From Membranihabitans marinus (GTDB lineage Bacteria; Bacteroidota; Bacteroidia; Chitinophagales; Saprospiraceae), in contig NZ_JAHVHU010000011.1 in assembly GCF_019802045.1 (NCBI RefSeq), forward strand, positions 62,001 to 126,000: DNA of 64,000 nt, given 5' to 3'. Numbering within the stretch: position 1 is the first letter of the stretch; every line of letters starts with the position of its first letter. Positions 17,297 through 26,967 of the stretch are shown here, in pieces. Below the pieces are notes generated by a model, which worked only from the letters and a program-made list of their open reading frames with translations, did not search any database and was not told the origin of the DNA. Position numbers and translations under genes: made by a program.

Positions 17297-18049
17297 ATGA
17301 AAATAATCTACTTATCGATGCTTTTGTCTCTGCCGATTTTTCTCCATGGCCAGTGCTACCCGGACCGGCACAACACCTCCTGGACAGCAGGCTGGGTAAG
17401 TTGTGAAACAGCCAAAAGCCCCAATGAAAACAGAGGCCAGTCCCATTGGGCCTATTATGATTTTGGATCGGTTTATTCGCTCGCAGAACTAAAAATATGG
17501 AATCTAAATATCCCGCAGGAACGGGCTTCCGGCATGCGCACCTTCGAAATTGATTATTCCCTGGACGGTCAGTTCTGGATGCATCTCGGTTCCTTTGAAA
17601 TGGACCAGGCGCCGGGGACCAGTATTTACGAAGGGGAAACCGTGGTGGACTGGAAAGGCACGCAAACCCGCTATGTGATTATTACCCCCACTGATAACTA
17701 CGGCGGTCCGTGTGTCGGATTCAGTGAGGTTCGTTTTAATCTGACCGATCAGCAGACGGTGGCCACTTCAAACGATGATACAAATAATGATTGTCTCAAT
17801 TTGCGTGTTTACCCCAATCCATATACGACCCATTTTACACTGGATCTTCGAAGTGACTGTGAAGGTACCGCGCGATATAGGGTCACCAATGTGCTGGGCC
17901 AGACGGTCTTGTCCGGACAGATGCCCGCTGCGGGATCTGCTCGACAAATGGAAGTTCGCACCGATCATTTGCCGGCTGGCAATTACGCTCTACACATCAC
18001 CCAGGGTTCGAGTTCCCTGTCGCGCAAATTAATCCAACTGGGGAAATAG
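17297..18049 (+). CDS. Secreted protein with discoidin-like domain and T9SS sorting tail
   Basis: The 250-residue product starts with a signal peptide (MKIIYLSMLLSLPIFLHGQ). Residues of about 25-145 resemble a galactose-binding/discoidin-like jelly roll (YYDFGSVYSLAELKIWN, FEIDYSLDGQFWMHLG, RYVIITPTDNYGG...GFSEVRFNL). The last 80 residues are a type IX secretion sorting domain (LRVYPNPYTTHFTLDL, VLGQTVLSG, LPAGNYALHI). I take ATG 17297 as start because it begins the signal peptide; a GTG two codons upstream would overlap the previous stop. It is probably exported with or anchored near the DUF1800/DUF1501 pair. The ligand is unknown. Confidence 0.85.
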   Translation: MKIIYLSMLLSLPIFLHGQCYPDRHNTSWTAGWVSCETAKSPNENRGQSHWAYYDFGSVYSLAELKIWNLNIPQERASGMRTFEIDYSLDGQFWMHLGSFEMDQAPGTSIYEGETVVDWKGTQTRYVIITPTDNYGGPCVGFSEVRFNLTDQQTVATSNDDTNNDCLNLRVYPNPYTTHFTLDLRSDCEGTARYRVTNVLGQTVLSGQMPAAGSARQMEVRTDHLPAGNYALHITQGSSSLSRKLIQLGK

Positions 18050-18207
18050 AAATTTCAATTCGCCATTAAAAAGTTGCTCCATGCCCCTGCTCATTTCTCT
18101 GGGCCCGGACTTGACCAGCCTCATTCCCTTCATTAACCGTTGTCATTCTATACCATGTCAATGAGGACTACCTTTAGGCTCAGAACAAACTTAAAAAAGG
18201 CATGTAG

Positions 18208-18627
18208 ATGAATACGTCAACTCCAAATCATACTATTCCCAGCGATTGGATAAAAAAATGGCTGGCCGAAGTCTCCGTGTGGAAACAAATGCTCGATTCC
18301 AGAATGGAACAAAACATTATGATAAAAAATAATATTTCGGCTATTCTTAAGAAGGAATACAACCAAAAATCCCTCGATGAAATCGAACATTTTCAAACCA
18401 GGTCCATCGAAGAAGATGAAATAATCAGTGTACTGAAAAGCGAGGTCATTGAACTGGATAATTTACTAAGGGACTATAAATTAGAAGCCATTAGATTTCC
18501 TAAAACACTCTATGAAACCATTCATCATTTGCGGGAAGACATGGTCTATTCGGAAGACCGATTTCGTTCGTTGATTGCTGTATTTCAACAGTTTCAACAG
18601 AAAGTTTCACGTGAAAAAGAAAACTAA
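18208..18627 (+). CDS. Small coiled-coil protein of unknown function
   Basis: A 139-residue, charged, helical protein with no signal peptide, no membrane segment and no motif I recognise. Heptad-like stretches such as IISVLKSEVIELDNLLRDYKLEAI and RSLIAVFQQFQQKVSREK suggest coiled coils. Its stop codon overlaps the end of the convergent response-regulator gene (18624-18627), so the two transcripts run into each other. It may belong with the stress-related genes that follow, but there is no direct evidence. The start ATG 18208 follows an A-rich stretch. Confidence 0.7.
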   Translation: MNTSTPNHTIPSDWIKKWLAEVSVWKQMLDSRMEQNIMIKNNISAILKKEYNQKSLDEIEHFQTRSIEEDEIISVLKSEVIELDNLLRDYKLEAIRFPKTLYETIHHLREDMVYSEDRFRSLIAVFQQFQQKVSREKEN

Positions 18628-19688
18628 TTGATCATCCCCTTTAGCTTTTTCAAGTCGAGAATGGTAATGCTTCGGTCCTGATTTATTTCAATAAGGGCTT
18701 CAGCACGAAAATCACTGAGGGTCCTGATCAGGGACTCTTTGGCAGTGCCTGCAACAGATGCAAGGGTTCCCCGGCTGACATCGATGGACTTCTCCCCATC
18801 ATTTGAGGTTGAATAAAATTTGTGATGCAGCAGAATCAGCGCATCAGCTACCTTTCGGCGAAGAGAGTTGTAGGCAATATTCACCAGTTGTTCCTCTTTT
18901 TCAGCGACCATCTGTGCCAACAGGTTTATGAATTGTTGTGCAATCTTCTGATCCTGGTGGATGAGCTGGTCAAAATCGTCTCGGGGAATAGTGGCCAGTT
19001 CCGTATCTTCCAACGCGGCAGCAGAAGCACTATAGGTCGCTCCATCCAACATAGCAACATAGCCGAAAAAATCACCAGAAGTATACAGCCCGGTCACCAA
19101 TTCCTTGCCGTCGTCATTAATCCGGGAAACCTTGACTTTACCTCGGACAACATAGTACAATTGATTGGGGTGGTTTCCAGCTGAATAAATAAGTTGATGG
19201 GGCTGGTAGGTATTCGTATGACGTCCTTCTGTTATTGTTTGCAAGTCTGAACCACCAAAGGAGGTTTTCATTAAGTGCTGCAATCCTTCCATTCCGGACG
19301 ATAATTCTTTTTTGAGCAAGGCTCTTTTCTTTAGTCGGCCGTCCACCGCATTGAGTAGTTCTGTGCCACTAAAAGGCTTGGTAAGATAATCATCAGCTCC
19401 CAGTTCCATACCTTTGCGTAAATCACTTCTTTCGGTTTTTGCTGTAAGAAAAATAAACGGGATGTTTTTTAATTCCGCATTCTTCTGAATGGCGTGAAGC
19501 ACCCCAAAACCATCTAATTCGGGCATCATGATATCACAAATAATTAAATCAGGTAAAAAAGTAAGCGCTTTTTTGACACCCACTTTTCCGTTCTCAGCCA
19601 CGGCAACTTCATAGTTGGACAGTTCCAGAATCTCTGATGTATTCTCGCGAACATCTTCATTATCCTCTATCAACAATATTTTTTTCAT
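18624..19688 (-). CDS. Response regulator fused to CRP/FNR-type DNA-binding module
   Basis: A 354-residue protein with three parts: a receiver domain (residues 1-120, acidic pair ED at 8-9, phosphoacceptor D52 in IICDIMMPELDG, lysine in YLTKPF), a cyclic-nucleotide-binding-like beta roll (about 145-255, YYVVRGKVKVSR and SGDFFGYVAMLDG), and a CRP-type helix-turn-helix (about 265-345, SRGTLASVAGTAKESLIRTLSDFRAEALIEI). It should be a transcription factor switched by phosphorylation, with the adjacent histidine kinase as likely partner (20 bp apart, same strand). No FNR-type cysteine cluster is visible. Target genes may be the stress and fermentation genes nearby; this is inference. Confidence 0.9.
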   Translation of the reverse strand: MKKILLIEDNEDVRENTSEILELSNYEVAVAENGKVGVKKALTFLPDLIICDIMMPELDGFGVLHAIQKNAELKNIPFIFLTAKTERSDLRKGMELGADDYLTKPFSGTELLNAVDGRLKKRALLKKELSSGMEGLQHLMKTSFGGSDLQTITEGRHTNTYQPHQLIYSAGNHPNQLYYVVRGKVKVSRINDDGKELVTGLYTSGDFFGYVAMLDGATYSASAAALEDTELATIPRDDFDQLIHQDQKIAQQFINLLAQMVAEKEEQLVNIAYNSLRRKVADALILLHHKFYSTSNDGEKSIDVSRGTLASVAGTAKESLIRTLSDFRAEALIEINQDRSITILDLKKLKGMIN

Positions 19689-19708
19689 AATTCAATCCCC
19701 ACGGGGTA

Positions 19709-21256
19709 TTATTCTTTTGATCTGGCAAATACGACGGTAAATTTTGTCCCTTGATTCAGTTCACTTTCAAACCAGACCTGACCATTCATGATTTCCGCAT
19801 ACTTGTTGACAATAGACAGTCCCAGACCGGTCCCTTGAATATTCTGAGCATTCGCACCGCGGTAAAACCGCTCCAGCAAGTGTTCCTGATCTTCCGGTGA
19901 CACCCCAATTCCATAGTCCCGGACCGAAATCTCTATTCGATTCGGAGTTTGGCTGGAGACCAGCTCAATCGGTGCGCCTTCTGACGAAAACTTGCTGGCA
20001 TTGGAAATCAAGTTCATCAAAATATGCTTGAGCAAGGAGGTATCCAAAAACACCATCGGATCACCATCGTGCTGATAATTAATCTCCTGGTCTTTTTTTA
20101 AGTTGTGCTTTATTTGATCCAGCGTATTTTTAATCAGATCCTCCACATTGAAGTCTGAAAACCGGGGCTGTACTTTACCTTCTTCTATTTTACCTAAATT
20201 CAGAAAATCATCCAAAATACCAGTGAGGGTATTGACCGAAGAAATGATGCGCTGCAAATGCCGGTCGCGTTTTGGATGATCCGCTTCAGATGAATATTGA
20301 CCGATCAAGTAGGCGGAAGATAGAATCGTACTCAGAGGCGTTCTAAATTCGTGCGAAGCCATCGATACAAACCGGGATTTCAATTCATTTAAATCCTTTT
20401 CGATTCTGAGGTCTTCCCGCAGACTTTGTTCAGCTTTTTTCAACTCTGTGATGTTCTTGATTATAATACCGATGTATTGGATCGGGTCTTCGCCCTCTAT
20501 CAGTGGGAACGAGTCCAAAACATAGGTTCCACCAGCGATGGTATAAGGCAGTTCTAATCCGGTAATTCGCTCCTTGTGAATGAACACACGCGACAATTCA
20601 GATAGTATCACAGACCGTAATCCTTCCGGAAAAAAAGGGAAGATTTCCTGCCCAATTAATTCGTCAATATTTGCATTGAGCTGTCTGTGCAGTTCGCCGC
20701 CGGTGTAAACGAACCGATAGTGTTGGTCCACGATACAAATCACGCCATCCGGATAGTTTTTAAGCAATTGCAAAAACAGATGCTCTGTTCTCCGAAGTTC
20801 CTTTGTTCGCTCCTCTACTGTGTTCTCCAGCTCTGCATGGAGCTCTTCAAATTCGGACTCAACAGATTTCCGCCTGGATATATCGGCAATGTACGCGATG
20901 ACATACTGGCCATCCTGACTCACATAATGCCCCAGACTCACTTCCACAGGAAATTCTGTGCCGTCCTTTCGGGCACCGAATAAATCCATCCCGATCCCCA
21001 TCGGTCTGGAGTCTGGATTTTCAGAGTAATCTTCCCGGTAATTGACATGCTTTGCATGAAACCGTTTTGGGATCAAGGTTTCTATTTTACCACCGATGAG
21101 TTCTGTAGAATCATACCCAAACTTTTCCAGTGCGAACGGATTAATGGCAGTAATTTCACCAGTCAGCGTAGTGACTACGATTCCTATCGCTGCATGCTCG
21201 AAAAAAGCTTTAAAATGTTCATTGCTGACATCGGATTGTATTAATTTTTTCAGCAT
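19709..21256 (-). CDS. PAS-domain sensor histidine kinase
   Basis: About 515 residues. Two PAS domains come first (FKAFFEHAAIGIVVTTLTGEITAINPFALEKFGY, and a second from about residue 165 beginning LLKNYPDGVICIVDQHYRF), joined by a coiled coil. Then come a HisKA dimerisation domain with the phosphorylated histidine H302 in SMASHEFRTPLST and an ATPase domain (NLISNASKFS, VRDYGIGV, GTGLGLSIV). No membrane segment is visible, so the kinase is probably cytoplasmic and senses redox or an internal signal. I prefer ATG 21256; an upstream TTG at 21280 would add eight residues. It is likely co-transcribed with the response regulator that follows. Confidence 0.93.
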   Translation of the reverse strand: MLKKLIQSDVSNEHFKAFFEHAAIGIVVTTLTGEITAINPFALEKFGYDSTELIGGKIETLIPKRFHAKHVNYREDYSENPDSRPMGIGMDLFGARKDGTEFPVEVSLGHYVSQDGQYVIAYIADISRRKSVESEFEELHAELENTVEERTKELRRTEHLFLQLLKNYPDGVICIVDQHYRFVYTGGELHRQLNANIDELIGQEIFPFFPEGLRSVILSELSRVFIHKERITGLELPYTIAGGTYVLDSFPLIEGEDPIQYIGIIIKNITELKKAEQSLREDLRIEKDLNELKSRFVSMASHEFRTPLSTILSSAYLIGQYSSEADHPKRDRHLQRIISSVNTLTGILDDFLNLGKIEEGKVQPRFSDFNVEDLIKNTLDQIKHNLKKDQEINYQHDGDPMVFLDTSLLKHILMNLISNASKFSSEGAPIELVSSQTPNRIEISVRDYGIGVSPEDQEHLLERFYRGANAQNIQGTGLGLSIVNKYAEIMNGQVWFESELNQGTKFTVVFARSKE

Positions 21257-21323
21257 TATTTCGGCTCTTACTGGGCTCAAAGGAGCTTTTACTAAAGATA
21301 AATTATATTCCAGAGCTAAAATA

Positions 21324-21608
21324 TCACATAAAACCCGGTATAACGAATGGCAATATTAGAAATATGTATATCAGAAGTAGTGCCATAAACAACCCGCCCA
21401 TCAGAAATGGATAAAATACCAGAGCGTCTTTCTTTTTTGAACTGATGGAATGAGATAACAGTCCATGGACGGAACCGACGATCACGCTGTACAACACAAT
21501 GACAATCCAAAAAAGTGCATCCTCCCCGATCACCACCGGCGTGCTGATCAGATAGATAATAATCAAGATCGATATTGCGGTGATGATACTATATATTCTT
21601 CGAGCCAA
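21324..21608 (-). CDS. Small membrane protein, three predicted TM segments
   Basis: A 94-residue hydrophobic protein with segments at about residues 5-25, 32-52 and 67-92 (IITAISILIIIYLI, WIVIVLYSVIVGSV, FLMGGLFMALLLIYIFLIL). The only plausible start is TTG at 21608, since no ATG lies near the N-terminus. It stands between the universal stress protein and the kinase, on the same strand as both, and may be part of that stress operon. I do not recognise the family. Confidence 0.6.
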   Translation of the reverse strand: MARRIYSIITAISILIIIYLISTPVVIGEDALFWIVIVLYSVIVGSVHGLLSHSISSKKKDALVFYPFLMGGLFMALLLIYIFLILPFVIPGFM

Positions 21609-21650
21609 AACTTTATTTTTATGATGATCTAAAAACTATTACTTTTCATC

Positions 21651-22511
21651 CTACTTGCGGATGGAGTGACTATTAAAACTCATCAGAGGAACGGTCGCTG
21701 CATGGTCCACAAAATGCTTCACCGTACCTCTGTGAAATATTCCTCGAATGAAGGAGTTTTCTTTTTCAAAAAACACGACCAAATCTGCGTCGTTTTCGGA
21801 GACATAACCAGCTAAAGCCGGGGGAACCTGCTCAGAAACCAAAGCCTCGAATTTGATCTTTGGATATTGGACTACCTCAGTCAGCCATTGTTTAAATGCC
21901 GCTGCATCAGAATCCTTTCCGGGCTCCTCTTTGGATATATGCAGCACCGAAACAGCGGCGTCGTGCTTCTGCGCTACATCGGTGGTTCGATGAATGACCT
22001 CCAGATCATTGGGATTAAAATCAGATGCATATATAATGTGTTCAAAACCTTTAAATTCTGCTTCAGAAGGCACAGCCAAGACAGGACAAAAAGCTTTTGA
22101 AATCAATGCTTTTGTCGTGCTGCCCACGATGAGTTCGCGCAACTTACTACGCCCTTTCGTTCCGACCACCACCAGATCAGCTTCGCTGCGGTTAATGGTC
22201 TCCAGTATGCCATCGATGATGGTGCTGTTAAATACAACCTTAAAATCGATTTTGATCGGATCCGGTGTGTTCTTAATTGGGTTGGCCACATATTTTTTTA
22301 GCTGTTCCGTAATGGAGGCTCTTCTTTCATTCTCCATTTCTGTGTAGGAAGTCGATGATGAATTACTATTCATGGCGGTTGGCAAATCGCTTATATGCAA
22401 TACAATAAGCTCAGCCCCATACCGCACTGAAAATTCTATGGCATAATCTAAAGCTCTGAGTGCGTTTTCAGAAAAATCTGTCGGATGGATGATGGTTTTC
22501 ATGACTTTCAT
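21651..22511 (-). CDS. Universal stress protein, tandem UspA domains
   Basis: A 286-residue protein made of two UspA-type domains. The first begins MKTIIHPTDFSENALRALDYAIEF and ends with the nucleotide-binding loop VVGTKGRSKLRELIVGSTTKALISKAFCPVLAVP; the second begins HIIYASDFNPNDLEVI but has a reduced loop. Tandem Usp proteins of this length are common in Bacteroidota and are usually induced in stress, starvation or low oxygen. It faces away from the N-ATPase operon across a 244-bp gap. Another tandem Usp of the same design lies at 47312-48163. ATG codons at 22511 and 22502 are both possible. Confidence 0.92.
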   Translation of the reverse strand: MKVMKTIIHPTDFSENALRALDYAIEFSVRYGAELIVLHISDLPTAMNSNSSSTSYTEMENERRASITEQLKKYVANPIKNTPDPIKIDFKVVFNSTIIDGILETINRSEADLVVVGTKGRSKLRELIVGSTTKALISKAFCPVLAVPSEAEFKGFEHIIYASDFNPNDLEVIHRTTDVAQKHDAAVSVLHISKEEPGKDSDAAAFKQWLTEVVQYPKIKFEALVSEQVPPALAGYVSENDADLVVFFEKENSFIRGIFHRGTVKHFVDHAATVPLMSFNSHSIRK

Positions 22512-22722
22512 TTGATTACATCAAAAATAGATACGATTCTAAAACAACTTAATGATCAGTATCATACTCGGCCATGATCTTCATCAGATTATTTCATTCT
22601 GAATTCCTATATCTATGCAGCATAATGTCTGTTGACAGGAAACACTGGAGCAGAAAAGTATTATAAGTTAAAATTAAACGGGTGCGCATTACCACCCTGT
22701 TCAGATCCGGGTTCTAATATAA

Positions 22723-24195
<1,473 letters not shown>

Positions 24196-24198
24196 CCC

Positions 24199-24609
24199 AT
24201 GAACGATGATCAAAAAATACAAATGAAAATTTTGCTTCCTAATAAGGTATTCGCAGAAGTTCAGGGAGTCACTAAAATAGGAGTAGAGACCCATGCCGGT
24301 GCATATGGTCTGTTGCCCCACCGGTTGGACGGGACCACAGGACTTATCCCTGGTATATTATCCTATGAAACAGAATCAGGAGCGACAAACTATGTAGCAG
24401 TCGATACGGGCATCCTGGTCAAATCAGGGTACGAAGTGCTGATCGCAGTGCGCAATGCGGTCGGGGGAGCACCACTGGAGGAACTTCGGAGCGTGGTGGA
24501 GGAAGAAATACTAGACCTCGATAAAAGCGAAGTAGAAGCGCGGTCCACGATGGCCAGACTGGAAAGTGGCTTTATTCGAAATTTTCAGAAAGTAATCGAC
24601 GACCGATGA
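24199..24609 (+). CDS. atpC: N-type ATPase subunit epsilon
   Basis: A 136-residue protein with the beta-sandwich start of epsilon subunits (MKILLPNKVFAEVQGVTKIGVETHAGAYGLLPHRLDGTTGL) and a short helical C-terminus (residues 85-136). Epsilon links the rotor to the catalytic head and can restrain ATP hydrolysis. It starts 3 bp after atpD and overlaps the next gene by four bases (ATGA). Position two in the operon is diagnostic of N-type ATPase loci. Confidence 0.92.
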   Translation: MNDDQKIQMKILLPNKVFAEVQGVTKIGVETHAGAYGLLPHRLDGTTGLIPGILSYETESGATNYVAVDTGILVKSGYEVLIAVRNAVGGAPLEELRSVVEEEILDLDKSEVEARSTMARLESGFIRNFQKVIDDR

Positions 24610-24929
24610 AAAAAGAGCGACCTACGATGCAGCGGTCCTTCAGTAAAGAAATCGGGGACAAAGCTGACCGAAAATTGAAAGCCCAAAAAGAAAAACCACG
24701 TGCCTGGTCCGGATTTGGGTTATTCGGGATAATAGGATGGTCTGTGGTCGTGCCCACACTCCTGGGAGCTGCACTTGGTGTATGGCTCGACAAGCGGTAC
24801 CCCCAGCCTTTTTCCTGGACGTTGTCCCTTTTGGTCGCCGGTCTGATAGCCGGGCTGGCGATGGCGTGGAATTGGGTAGAAAAAGAAAATCAAGAAATCA
24901 ATAAAAAAACGAATCAAGATGACGATTAA
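24606..24929 (+). CDS. atpQ: N-type ATPase accessory protein AtpQ (AtpI-like)
   Basis: A 107-residue protein with a basic N-terminus and two membrane segments (about residues 39-60, FGLFGIIGWSVVVPTLLGAALGVW, and 70-90, WTLSLLVAGLIAGLAMAWNWV). It resembles AtpI-type proteins and holds the place known as AtpQ in N-type ATPase operons, where it is thought to help assemble or supply ions to the rotor ring. It overlaps atpC by four bases and atpR by 11. Confidence 0.85.
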   Translation: MKKERPTMQRSFSKEIGDKADRKLKAQKEKPRAWSGFGLFGIIGWSVVVPTLLGAALGVWLDKRYPQPFSWTLSLLVAGLIAGLAMAWNWVEKENQEINKKTNQDDD

Positions 24930-25221
24930 AATATTACTATCATTTTTTACGGGAATTGCACTGGGAAGTGCATTTTTCGGAGTCTTATGGCTGACCGTAC
25001 AGAAAGGAGCCCGATCCAGTCAACCTGCGTTGATATTCATCAGTAGCTTTGTGCTCAGGATGGCCTCTGTGCTCGCCGTTTTTTACTATATGGTCCATAT
25101 GGGATGGGAATACCTGCTGATCTGTCTGGGTGGATTTCTTATAACCCGGTTTATCGCCACTCGATTGTCCCAGAAAGCACCCCAACCGATCATGAAGATG
25201 GATAAAAGAAGCGCCGTATGA
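24919..25221 (+). CDS. atpR: N-type ATPase accessory protein AtpR
   Basis: A 100-residue protein with three hydrophobic segments (ILLSFFTGIALGSAFFGVLWLTV; PALIFISSFVLRMASVLAVFYYMV; YLLICLGGFLITRFIATRL). The second segment carries an arginine inside the membrane region, as noted for AtpR, which is believed to pair with the carboxylate of the rotor c subunit. Small AtpR genes are found in N-type ATPase operons and not in ordinary F-type ones. It overlaps its neighbours on both sides, indicating coupled translation. Confidence 0.85.
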   Translation: MTIKILLSFFTGIALGSAFFGVLWLTVQKGARSSQPALIFISSFVLRMASVLAVFYYMVHMGWEYLLICLGGFLITRFIATRLSQKAPQPIMKMDKRSAV

Positions 25222-25919
25222 GAATCAGCCCTGATGAGATCATTTTCTGGCAGGAAGGATTTTTCCAGCTGAACCTGACGATCGTAATGACCTGGGTGAT
25301 TATGATCCTCCTCGTGGTATCTTCATGGTTGATTACAAAAAATTTAAAATCAGAATTCCAAACCACGCGGTGGCAAACGATTCTGGAGATTGTGGTTCTG
25401 GCCATAAAAGACCAAATCGAGGAATTGGGATTGACAAAAGCAAGACGCTACATAGGATTCATAGGAACTATGTTTCTTTTTATCGTCATTTCCAATCTGT
25501 TGGCGATCATTCCCTGGTATGAACCTCCGACAGGTTCATTGTCCACCACCGTAGCCCTGGCGCTCTGCGTATTCATTGCGGTTCCCGTTTTTGGGATCGC
25601 AGAAAGTGGTATCAAAGGATATTTACGGACCTACATACAACCCAATGTACTCATGTTGCCATTCAATATCATCGGAGAAATATCGCGGACCATTTCACTG
25701 GCCATGCGGTTGTTTGGCAATATAATGAGCGGTGGGTTGATTCTGACGATTTTGCTTTCTATTGCGCCTTTTTTCTTTCCGGTGCTTATGAGCGCTTTTG
25801 GGATGCTCACCGGCGTAGTACAGGCATATATCTTTGCCATATTGGCTACGGTCTACATTGCGGCTGCTACAGAAGATGCACAAAAAATTACATCAAAAAA
25901 TACGAATCAAAATGGATAA
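25218..25919 (+). CDS. atpB: N-type ATPase subunit a
   Basis: The membrane stator subunit that forms the ion half-channels. The 233-residue protein has five to six membrane helices and the key motif ISLAMRLFGNIMSGGLI (about residues 158-174), whose arginine releases the ion from the rotor. The last helix reads VVQAYIFAILATVYIAAA, with the conserved Gln-Ala-Tyr. It overlaps atpR by four bases and atpE by eight. Confidence 0.94.
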   Translation: MRISPDEIIFWQEGFFQLNLTIVMTWVIMILLVVSSWLITKNLKSEFQTTRWQTILEIVVLAIKDQIEELGLTKARRYIGFIGTMFLFIVISNLLAIIPWYEPPTGSLSTTVALALCVFIAVPVFGIAESGIKGYLRTYIQPNVLMLPFNIIGEISRTISLAMRLFGNIMSGGLILTILLSIAPFFFPVLMSAFGMLTGVVQAYIFAILATVYIAAATEDAQKITSKNTNQNG

Positions 25920-26181
25920 CACAACAATTATTGCAGCAGTTTCAATAGTAACTGCAGGACTGACCACAGGAATCGGCAGTATGATGCCTGCCATCGGTGA
26001 AGGACGGGCCGTATCAACGGCGCTAAGTTCCATCGCACAACAGCCGGATGCAGCTTCGACGATCACCCGGACCCTCTTTGTAGGACTGGCTATGATCGAA
26101 TCGACCGCGATCTATTGCTTTGTACTGTCGATGATCCTCATTTTTGCCAACCCTTTCTGGAACCAGTTCATAGTAAATTAA
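25912..26181 (+). CDS. atpE: N-type ATPase rotor subunit c
   Basis: An 89-residue two-helix rotor subunit. Helix 1 contains GIGSMMPAIGEGRAV with a glutamate at E30; the loop is AQQPDA; helix 2 contains GLAMIESTAIYCF with E63, S64 and Y68. E-S-T-x-x-Y is the arrangement of Na+-binding rotor subunits such as that of Ilyobacter, while the second glutamate in helix 1 is a feature of N-type rings. Whether the ring carries Na+ or H+ cannot be decided from sequence. I chose ATG 25912, inside the end of atpB; longer upstream starts would add residues foreign to the family. Confidence 0.95.
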   Translation: MDNTTIIAAVSIVTAGLTTGIGSMMPAIGEGRAVSTALSSIAQQPDAASTITRTLFVGLAMIESTAIYCFVLSMILIFANPFWNQFIVN

Positions 26182-26190
26182 TCGCTTATA

Positions 26191-26967
26191 ATGGAGATCA
26201 ACTGGTTTACAGTTATAGCACAAATCGTCAATTTTCTTATCCTTGTATGGCTGCTCAAGCGCTTTTTATACAAGCCGGTATTGAATGCCATCGATTCACG
26301 GGAGAAAAAAATCGCTGAACAGCTGAGTGAAGCTGAACATGAAAAAGCAGAAGCTCAAAAAGCACGGGAAAAATTCAAACATAAAAATGCGGCATTTGAT
26401 AAAGAAAAATCAGAAATAAAAGCTGCTGCAGCTGAGGCCGTCCGGAAAGAGAAACAAAGGCGGTTTGATGAGATTCGGGCAGAAGCTCAGGCATTGCGTG
26501 CCCGTTATGCTGAAGCGATGGCCCGTGACGCCAAGGAGCAGACCGGGCTACTGAAACAAAAACTACAGGATGGCGTTTTTGCTATTTCCAGTAAAGCCCT
26601 GGAAGACCTGGCCGATGCCGATCTTGAATCGCAGATCGTTTCCGTCTTTATTGACAAAATAAATGATTGGGACGATCGGGAAAATAAAAATTTTGAGGAA
26701 GCACTCTCTGGTGCGGGGTCGATTCTGATCGAAAGTGCCTTCTCTATGGAACAAGCATCCAGGGATAAGCTTGAAAAAGCGCTCTACAAAGCTGCAAACA
26801 GATCTGTACCCGTTCGATATGAAGTCGTACCAGATCTGGTTAGTGGGATCTCGATCCATACCGGCAAATTCCAGTTTTCCTGGAATATCAATTCGTACCT
26901 GGATGTATTTCAAAAGGAATTCACATCCTTGTTATCACACAAGCAGAAAGACCATGTCACATCCTAA
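26191..26967 (+). CDS. atpF: N-type ATPase subunit b
   Basis: The peripheral stalk subunit. The 258-residue protein has one N-terminal membrane helix (WFTVIAQIVNFLILVWLLKRFLYKPVL) followed by a long charged coiled coil (about 35-120) and a C-terminal region of about 100 residues that resembles the delta subunit. N-type operons lack a separate delta gene (atpH), and the b subunit is correspondingly longer than the usual 160-170 residues; that pattern is seen here. It overlaps atpA by 14 bp. Confidence 0.92.
   Translation: MEINWFTVIAQIVNFLILVWLLKRFLYKPVLNAIDSREKKIAEQLSEAEHEKAEAQKAREKFKHKNAAFDKEKSEIKAAAAEAVRKEKQRRFDEIRAEAQALRARYAEAMARDAKEQTGLLKQKLQDGVFAISSKALEDLADADLESQIVSVFIDKINDWDDRENKNFEEALSGAGSILIESAFSMEQASRDKLEKALYKAANRSVPVRYEVVPDLVSGISIHTGKFQFSWNINSYLDVFQKEFTSLLSHKQKDHVTS

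Noticed and set aside
22512-22524. TTGAT-TAC-ATCAA upstream of the first usp gene as an FNR box
   Set aside because: The spacer is three bases instead of four, and no second clear case was found in the block.
22632-22667. TTGACA and TATAAG upstream of the N-ATPase operon as a sigma-70 promoter
   Set aside because: The spacing of 24 bases is too long, and Bacteroidota use a different promoter consensus.
26735-26953. A longer atpA starting upstream at 26735
   Set aside because: The extra 73 codons lie inside atpF and look nothing like an alpha subunit; ATG 26954 gives the family start and length.
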